Shown here: positions 55,860 through 64,000 of the stretch, in pieces | How the letters are laid out: each line of letters starts with the position of its first letter | How positions within the stretch are numbered: the stretch's first letter is position 1 | Source: Diogma glabrata | Taxonomy: Eukaryota > Arthropoda > Insecta > Diptera > Cylindrotomidae | NCBI GenBank assembly: GCA_963693315.1 | Contig: OY856188.1 | Coordinates: forward strand, 268,021,114 to 268,085,113 | DNA length: 64,000 nt | Reading direction: 5' to 3' | Program-made: the position numbers and the translations under genes | The notes under the pieces: model-generated | Told to the model about the DNA's origin: nothing | The model's database searches: none | What the model saw: only the letters and a program-made list of their open reading frames with translations

Positions 55860-58082
55860 ACTGAGAAGTGCAGTATGGACTATCTTTTGGGTGAGTGACC
55901 TTTATTTGATTTTTTGTTTGATTCAATTATGTAAACAAAATCTATTATTGTGGTGGATGTGACTTCTGTGGTCTCTTCTCTTCTAAATACGTCAGATGCT
56001 CCTTTTTATTTTTATTTTTTTTCGTCTGTATATTTCCGAAATGCGTACTTATCAGTTAATTTGTGCTGAAATGATAGATCTTCTTTTTCGGACACATAAA
56101 ACTTGAGCTAGTATAACACCGCTTGGCACGCAGTCTATCAAATTGCGTCATATTAAACAATAGGTCCAGTCTCCATTAAAAGACATACAATTAATCGTTT
56201 TTTCCTATGTTTACTTTTTTCTTTTCTCCCGGCTCAGATTATTTTCCATCTCATTTTGGTATATTGTGGACTCATAATGGTGTTTCTTTCATATATACTT
56301 TTACATGTGGAAGTTTTCAGATTATTCAGTCAAATATTAAAACATATGGTTTTGAAATAAATTAAAATTGATAGTTTTGCTGTAGTTAGTCAATTAGTGT
56401 TAAATTAAAATTAAATTTTAAAAAAAGTAAAAAATTCATGCTAGTTTAATGAAATGTAATGTTTCTAGTTTCGACTAAGTGTCGAGCAAATTTGTTAAAT
56501 AAATGAAAATTTGTTAGTGCCATTTGGAAGTGCGATTTACCCAAATTATCAAAAAGAAAGAATGCAAACAAAATTTAGTATACCGTTGAACCTGTAACTC
56601 TGGTTTGGGAATTAATATGAGTTGGTCGTTTTCTTTGTGATTACTGTTGCAAAACAGAAGCATAAAATAGAAATTAAAACTGTCATATGGTAATATTATT
56701 CATATTTATACAACAATTGCCGGGATCTAGGTGTAACACTCTCGAAAGCACAGTTGTATTACACTATAATTATTTAGTCAATAACATGAACGGCTAAATT
56801 TTTTTTTGCATGTAGAGTTGGATCTGACCAACCATAGGATTAGTGAAACATTTAGGAAAATTATATGTACCAAAATTATTGATTGATATCAACTTAATGA
56901 ATTTTAATATTATTAGTTTTAGTTTAAGAATTAGTTTAAACATACAACAGACCCAAAATGTTTCTACTGTGAAAGAAGTACCCAAAAATAGCATATGCTT
57001 GTCGAATACAAAAGATTTGCAACATTAAGATATCATACAAATTTTGATTTTGAAAGGGAAGTTCAAAACACAAGTTGAATTACTGGATGGTTCTTCTTCA
57101 TTTTCCGTATTTTCTTTCTTACAAAACTAACAAGTAAACATAGTTATGTACAATTTATTTTATGCAACTTTTATTCTTTAACAGACAATTGAGCATCAAA
57201 AGGAAACTTTATTCGATATAAAAAAAATAAATTTACTTTAACATAAAATTCTATTTAAAATATTTCTGTAAATTTTCGTATTTAAATTGTCCCTTCTTAT
57301 TGCTTCTATTGTAAAGGAATTTTCTTAAGTTTTCTTTTTATTTTGTTTTTCATTCGTTTTTACCTTGTTATTCTATTTTTATGAGAATAGTATATTTTGC
57401 TACGATGGTAAATATAATAATTTTCGAAAACTACAAGAAATTTCTAGCAACTACAATTTGTTTTAAGTTAAAACATTTTTTGTCTAAAGAGAAAATACCT
57501 ACCTGCATGAAAATAGCTATTTCATATACTATCGTTGAAAAAATTGTTTTATTGTATCTATCGCTATGTACAACATTATGTGTTTAAAAATTTATTGTAT
57601 AAAATGTGACAACGAAGCATTATAATTAAAAATTATTTATTTGACTAATGATTCAGTAAGAGGGATGAATAAAATTTATTTTCCTCAATTGATCGGCAAA
57701 TAAATTTGGGTTCAATTTGAAACAAATTCAAAAAATGTGTTTCAAAATAAATTTGATAATTAAATATTTCTTCTAAAAGCTCGTAGAATTATGGTGACTT
57801 TTTATTCAATCGTTGCGTTTAATTTAAAATTCTTCTTTTAAATCGTTTCAAACTTCTAGCAATAGATTAATAAAATTTTAGGTACATTTTTTAATCTAGT
57901 TTGCATTAAAATATTTTTTCTTCAAGTAGTCATTTCAAAATTCATTCAAAAAGTTTTGTTTTTTCATTATTCAGATTTTTGTTTTCATAAGATTGAGATT
58001 CATTTTTTAATTAACCAAAAAATTAAAATAATTGTTATACCTATACGTCTGCCGCAAAAACGATCTGAAAGATATTTTTTTT
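55860..58082. other. AT-rich interval without recognised gene
   Basis: Short open stretches only, no domain or element ends recognised. Confidence 0.45.
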
Positions 58083-58200
58083 TTTAATAAAATGTGTTGT
58101 GTAGTAGGAATTACAATATGTGTCACAATAATACATAAAAACCTTTTAAGACCAAGGACCCACAACAACATATGTTTAAAGGTGTTGATGGACGTAAATC
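58083..58200 (-). repeat. CR1-type 3'-end repeat, minus copy
   Basis: On the minus strand CATCAACACCTTTAAACATA, TTGTTGTGGG, GGTCTTAAAAGGTTTTTATG and GTGACACATATTGTAATTCC align with 52435-52560 and 46151-46250. Confidence 0.75.
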
Positions 58201-58454
58201 TTTCTTTTTTTGTATTTTTATATTTTTTGTTAAAGAATGGATAACTAAAGAAAAAATCCTATCACTGACAAAATATGACATAGGCCAATATTTTATGATA
58301 GAATAGAGAAAATAAAAGTAAATTAAAAAGTAAATAGCAAATTGTTACAAAAATTTGCTGAAACAAAACAAAAATGTAGTTGCCAATAATCCAGCCGGTT
58401 GCATATTCCTTGATCTTGTGACGCAGTCTCTTTCTTAAAGGTTAAAGCACACAC
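58201..58454. other. Spacer
   Basis: AT-rich, nothing recognised. Confidence 0.4.
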
Positions 58455-58690
58455 ATAATTATATGAAGGCTCATTTCTTCAAGGAAGCAATAGCGTCTCA
58501 TCATCAAGGATTATTTAACAGCTAAGATTGAGGGTGCTACCGTTGACTGAATACAGTTCATCCGCCACCACCCCTAAGATGTCACCTTGGCTAGTGATAT
58601 CTCACTGCTATTGCCAGTGGTGTGTGATATCTCACGTCAACTCGTATGTCAATAGCAGGGACTGGAGTACGCGGGGTTGTCACACCCGTA
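58455..58690 (+). repeat. Dispersed repeat (SINE-like?), plus copy
   Basis: Best-preserved plus-strand copy of the repeat also found at 47655-47915 (minus) and 24605-24665 (partial). Landmarks: ACATAATTATAT, TTCATCCGCCACCACCCC, GTACGCGGGGTTGTCACACC and CCGTAGATCAA followed by an A-rich tail. Confidence 0.7.
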
Positions 58691-60359
58691 GATCAAAAAT
58701 AAAAAAAAAATGTCAAAACAATAAAAAATGATCCCTCCATGCGGGAATATATTTTGTAATTTTAATTAAAAAAACATACTTAACTATACAATATACATAC
58801 ATATAAATGTGAATTAAGGTAAATTTAAATAAACATAAAATGTTTACAGTTTATTTTGTATAGTTTGAATGGTTGAATTGTGGTTTATAATATTAATATA
58901 TTGAAATGGAAAGAAAACTATTCTAAGAAACAAGTATATGAATTCATTTTTGATTGTGGCCAATGTCAGCAGGCGTGTCAGATCAGCGAATAAATTGGCA
59001 AGGGAATTAAGTACCTGATTATTAGCGAGAATGACTAGCTAATGATGAACACGTAGCAAAACATTATAGTGCTATTATTAACAGCTATAGTGTCCTAAAT
59101 CAAATCTTTTAAAAACATTCCTGATCGATTTTTCCGTAAACGATTTAGATGACATTGTTTTCAGAAATGTCAAATCGAGCAATAATTTTTATTCACATCT
59201 AATATTAAAAAGCTCCATTATTTTCTATAAAACTCTTAACTCATATAGGTTTATAAAATTACCATAAATTTCGAATTCATAAAATAATTAATTTATTTAA
59301 AATTAATGAGTAAATCTAAATAGAATAAAAAAGAAATTTCTACATACAAGACATAAATTTGTTCTTTGCTTTAAAAAAAAAATCATGTATTATATAATTT
59401 TGCTTCAGGTGAAAATATAATTTACGAAGAAAAAAAACATTAAGATATAAAAAGAAAATTAAATTATTCTATCTTGTGCTTTTTTTATTAATACAAATAA
59501 TTTAATCTCTGTTTCCATTTTTCGTTTCTGGTTTATGTATTCTGCATGTAGTTTAAGGAATAAGATTCAATTTTTTTATAAAACCAAAAAAAAACTCAAA
59601 ATAAACTGAGTGACATGTTATGAATTTTCCGTATATCCGAGCCTGTTTTTCCATGTTGTATAGATTTTCTACTTTAAAATTTCCTCCTTACTTTTATGTG
59701 CTAAAAAGCAGTTATAAATAATACATTAAGATTTCAAACAATCACATAATGGAGAAAGTGGATATCAAATTAAACTTGTTTGTAGTTCAGTTTACACAAA
59801 GAGAATTGTAAACTTCACGTTTTTAATGGAATGTAAATAAAAATAGCCGAATCGTATCAGTTATATATAATATAATTATCTAAAACCTAAAATAAAACTT
59901 AAGAGATGCACGGAAGAATAGGAGATGGACGGGAATAAAATCATAAACACATTTAAAATGGATTGAAGGATTATGTAAAGATCATTATTGCTGTTGTTAT
60001 CAATATAGTTGCAACATTAGTGACAGCGGTGGGAAAGCAGCGGTAATTGGGCTAAACTATCAACGCGAAATAAGAAAATAAAACAAATTACTAAATTAAA
60101 ACTGAACAATAACTGAATTAGAACTGTTGACTTTTCACTATTGTTGAATAAATCAGTCTGAAGATATTGTCAGAAAAAACAACCAACGTGTAGCCTACTG
60201 AAGGCCAGAAATATCGTTTAAATTTTCTAAATATTTTCGATATTATCGCAGTATAATTCTCAGCAGACTCAGAAATGATTACACTTGCAGAAAATCAGTT
60301 CTCAGATGCTTTAAAATTAATAAAAGTTATTTAAAATTACTTCGGTCTACTAAAAAAGC
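58691..60359. other. AT-rich interval without recognised gene
   Basis: No gene, RNA or element ends recognised. Confidence 0.45.
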
Positions 60360-61175
60360 AAAAAAAAATGTATGTCTGTCTGCCGGCCGGCCGGCCGTCC
60401 GTCCATCATTACCTAGGCTGCAGGGAAAACCGCTGGAGGGATTTCAAAAATTTTCTTTTCTAAAAATAGGTATACGCAAGGGACAGGTCCGAAAGGACGC
60501 TGTGTTCGATATCTGTACCGGAAGTGTGTCAAAAAAAATCATTAAGCGTGTCAAAAACAGCGAATTTTCAAAATTTTGGCTTAAAAAACGTTCATTTTAA
60601 GTGATTACGAGTAGAAACATTGAATTTGGATAAATCTTGATGGCCGGGATTGGTATGTGAGATCAAAAACTAGATTATTGCATTATAAGTTTGTCAAAAA
60701 TATGTTGTCAAGTGTGTCAAAAGTAAGATTTTTATTTATTTTTTACCCAATTTTTTTAGAAAAAAATAAAATTAATAGTTTGTATGACATGAAATTTTAT
60801 TATTATTATAGAGAATTATGGTTATAAGTTTGTCAAAAAAATAATGTCAAGTGTGTCAAAAAATGATTCCATTTATTTTTTTTGCCAATTTTTTGGAAAA
60901 AAATGTAGCTGTTTTTATGACGTAAATGTAATTGAAAATAAAATTGGACATGGAAATTTTTGAATTTGTTATAGTTGTTGAAACATTTTTGGAATTTTGA
61001 AAAAGTTTTAATTTTTGATTTTGTAATAATTTTTGCAATATTTTTAGAATTTTGGAAAAAGTTTGAATTTTTAAGAATTTTTGGAATATTATTGGAATTT
61101 AGAAAAAGTTTAAGTATTTGATTTTATTCTAATTTTTCAAAATATATTTGGAATTTTGAAAAAAGTTTATTGTAT
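60360..61175. repeat. Complex repeat: GC-rich head and AT-rich tandem units
   Basis: Begins with TGTCTGTCTGCCGGCCGG then CCGTCCGTCC, a head often seen at the ends of insect DNA elements. The motif GTGTGTCAAAA follows at several points, and TTATAAGTTTGTCAAAAA recurs at ~60681 and ~60822 (~141-bp unit). From 60985 to 61175 a ~70-bp unit (TTTTTGGAATTTTGAAAAAG) repeats about 2.5 times. Confidence 0.75.
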
Positions 61176-62339
61176 TTAATTTAACAATGCTTTGGGTTGG
61201 ATTTGGATTATAACTTTCCGGCAACGTATTGATGTTTCGTGTTAGTTGTGTAATAAATTTCTAAACAGAGATAAAAAATACTTGTACTTTAACAAAGAGT
61301 TATGTTTGATACACATCGCTGCCCAAAACCATGTCCTCATAAAAGTTTTTTGCCGAAAACTATATCAAAATCCTTAACCCAGACCGAAGTCTTGATATCT
61401 CAGAGCTGTGAGATTTCAGCCCCTCCATATTTTTAAGTCTGGTTTTTAACTTAAAAAAAAATTACAAACTAATTCCAATCCTGAATGTTTTTGACTTGAT
61501 TGATTTTATTAGTAAGGTATTTGTCTTGTTTATATCTATATAATCAGCTAAGCATACATCCCTTTACCTCCATGAAAAAGAGCTTTCAAAACAAACATTC
61601 GAATTATTGTGATTCAAAGGATCCGTCTTAGGACCATTTTTTTAAACCCAAAGTTGGCTGTCATGTAGACGAGGCATAAGTTACAGTACGGAGATGTACA
61701 GTTACAATAATTCTTGACTGTTTTCATCTCTTCTAAGACTAGTGGGAACAACTTCAATAATGTCAAGTTTCAACAAAAAATCAGAGTAATTTCTCTTAAA
61801 GTTTACAACTCGATAGTCACGGCTAAGATATACCAGTAACCCTTATACCTTTTGTGTAACACGTCTTAATAAATAAAAGGAACAGTTTAAGAAATTTTTT
61901 CGAGTGTAAGTTAGCGCCTTTATTTCTAAATGTTCTATGACTTTTACTAGTGTCTAATCAATCAAACCTTGCAGAGAATCATATTCAAATTGATGATCAG
62001 TTTCTTCTTAGTCGAGTAGTTTGGCAGTCCAAGGACAATTTTTTAATCATTTTCACCAAATTATCAGCATCAAAACCTTGTCATAAGTTAAAAACGAGGA
62101 TTATTTAGATGAGCTTGATGGCTAGATAAGTTAATGAAGGTTGAACTGAGTGCAACAGGTATGACTTGAGATTTACGAGATACGTGAAACTTCATTTTCA
62201 TTAAAGAAGCAAGTGTCTAGAGTGAAATAGAATCAACCCTGGTCCTTGTAATGTAATCGTGATTATATGATTAAAGAAATCAGTATTCCACTGCAGACGC
62301 ACTTGTGATCAGCCCAGCCAGCTTTTTTCAGCTGTTAGC
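61176..62339. other. Interval without recognised gene
   Basis: Moderate-complexity sequence, perhaps a decayed continuation (minus strand) of the gypsy scrap at 62340-62690, but no motif is clear. Confidence 0.4.
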
Positions 62340-62690
62340 TGTCACGCGTTTGCATTCCACCTGAGTTAAACTATGTTTGCGCTTTGCTAAATTAAGTTTA
62401 AGAGAATAAAAGGTTATCGGATGTTCATTACCGTTATCAGATTTTTAAAACAAAACACTTCTCAAACATATGCTTGAGATATTTTGTCTATTAGAGTCTA
62501 CATTGACGCTTAAGTTAGCATTGGAAAAGCGATAAGCATCATTTATTGTTACTTTATTAACTTTTCGAGGATCGAGACAAAGTCTTAATTTATTATTGCT
62601 TTTTCGAACAACAGTGATCGGTGAAGACCATGGGTTTTGACTCTCCTCTATGACACCTAGATTCAACATCCTATCCAGCACCTAAAAGAT
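62340..62690 (-). pseudogene. Ty3/gypsy RT and RNase H scrap
   Basis: The minus-strand frame reads LDRMLNLGVIEESQNPWSSP then ITVVRKSNNKLRLCLDPRKV and NKVTINDAY (62530-62690), the start of gypsy reverse transcriptase. After a deletion of the catalytic core it continues, past a stop at ~62445, as KSDNGNEHPITFYSLKLN then LTQVE (62365-62440), which matches RNase H (P(I)A(F)YS.KLN...YS.TE.E). Confidence 0.75.
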
Positions 62691-64000
62691 GTTTGCCTGA
62701 ACAGCAGAAAAACCGAATAATTAATTTGTTTAACTGAAAGTGCAGCAGCCAGCAACAATAAAAATTGTGTGGGTTACTAAATGAGTTTTACCGGAACATT
62801 TTTTCTTGGATCAGGGAAGTTGTTCGACAATATCAAATAGCATTCTACTGACTTCGCGACTTAATTGATGGTTTTCATCAATTTTTATCAATTTTAATAG
62901 GAGTTTTAATCCAAGCTCTTCGACGATGTATGACTTCACATGGTCTAAGTTATCATTTGTTCCGTAAATGTGGCATGGTAGAAGAAAATGATTTTAATGC
63001 AATTTCCAATACAAGTTGACTTAACTTAGCCCAAATTATACCGAATTTACGAAAGGCAATTAACGAGCTTACGAATTTACATTGCAGTTCTAGCTGACTG
63101 CTAGTGGTTGAACAATGCTGCCCGGAATGATCAGAAGTAAGCCTATAGTGGAATGATGATTTTCCACAGTCATGATTCTATAACATCTGGTGTTGGAACG
63201 GTTTATTGATAGATATAGTAAAGTATTACAATACCAACTATATTTAATATTTGGTTTCATTTTTCTTCAAACATTGTAAAGTGTAATCAACTGCATATTA
63301 AAAATAGCAAAAACCAAAAATATTTTAAGAAAAACATCAATACTAATTTAGAATTCCTTACTGAATTACTTGCAAAGCTTTAAACAAGTTTCAAAATTGT
63401 TTAAACATAATTCCATTAAAAATCGTTCGACTTCACTTATTTTAAAATTTTCAATTTTTTGTCAGTTAATTTTTTGTAACACAGAAACATTATTAATTTG
63501 ACTTTTTTCACTCCATACAAAAAATTTATCCTTAAACAAAACTTTTAAGGAAACGAAAAACTTAAAATTTAGTTTTTGTTTTTTGTCAAACGCTTCAACC
63601 ATCAAAAGTTTAAGGAAAACTTCAAAGTTTCTTTCTTAAATATTTATTTACATTTTGTTTGTTTAAATTTTGTGAAGTAATTCTAATGCGCCAAATCGCA
63701 TCAAACAAACTGCAAGACTTTTGAAAATTGATATCCAAGAATGAGAAAAAAAACGTTCAACGGTTAATAAAGGAAGTTATAATGATTCATTTTTAGTACG
63801 AAATGGTCCAAGTAAACTAGTTTTATGTAGCAGGTATCCGCTCGACGGAATTTTTGGACAGTTTTACCAAATTAATTTTTTGTTGCATTCCTGCTCTATG
63901 TAGAAGTGTTTCCGAGTTTAACAGTTTTGCATATTTACTAATGTATATCACAACAGTAGCATAATTTCCATGGCAGCTACTCTCTGAAATATCATGATGC
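62691..64000. other. Interval without recognised gene
   Basis: A ~58-codon open stretch on the minus strand (about 62815-63000) lies upstream of the gypsy scrap and could be its decayed Gag or protease, but no motif supports that. The rest is AT-rich. Confidence 0.35.

Overview
The window is AT-rich, non-coding-looking eukaryotic DNA. The element content (R1- and CR1-like non-LTR elements, Ty3/gypsy elements, mariner, hAT, Helitron, many MITE-like inverted-repeat elements) and a CD63-like tetraspanin copy point to an arthropod, most probably an insect. I found no intact host gene. The only large intact ORF belongs to a young Ty3/gypsy element on the minus strand (8939-13918). Everything else that looks protein-coding is a broken transposon gene or, at 6914-7660, an intronless tetraspanin pseudogene.

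Layout: 1-346 is an 8-bp satellite. 1935-4048 is a non-autonomous element carrying six tandem ~288-bp units. 5197-5677 is a MITE. 6914-7660 is the tetraspanin pseudogene. 8180-8750 is a non-LTR endonuclease remnant (minus). 8939-13918 is the gypsy element, with 241-bp LTRs that differ by about one base. 14311-15684 is a Helitron-like element ending in a foldback. 16034-24400 is a CsRn1-like gypsy remnant (plus) split by two nested blocks: a MITE that itself holds a MITE (17602-19044), and a block containing a tandem-repeat/microsatellite element (21795-23135). A second copy of that last element lies inverted at 50175-51675.

Further right: a foldback at 25487-25998; a DNA transposon with ~0.95-kb inverted arms and a broken transposase (28184-30768), next to an internally deleted mariner (30947-31951); a hAT C-terminal scrap (32760-33015); an R1-like element with broken ORF1 and ORF2 (36560-40260), whose first zinc knuckle is split by a pogo-type MITE; a 1.26-kb element of unknown family with inverted ends (40543-41801); a short relative of the 28-kb transposon (43273-44040); a ~184-bp satellite abutting an R1 scrap (44200-45131); a gypsy remnant lying between pieces of a CR1-like element (48284-52560); a Helitron with a GTAAGT/TTAGG-rich minisatellite and a broken Rep gene (52929-55410); dispersed repeats; and a minus-strand gypsy scrap at 62340-62690.

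The genes do not form a pathway. The window is best read as a stratified transposon graveyard with one recent insertion. I did not find a convincing undescribed biological system. The least-explained structures are the two-copy tandem-repeat element with conserved CCGTTATAACGG palindromes, the long-armed foldback transposon with its short relative, and the splice-donor-like minisatellite. All family assignments and identities were read by eye from short motifs; no search was run.
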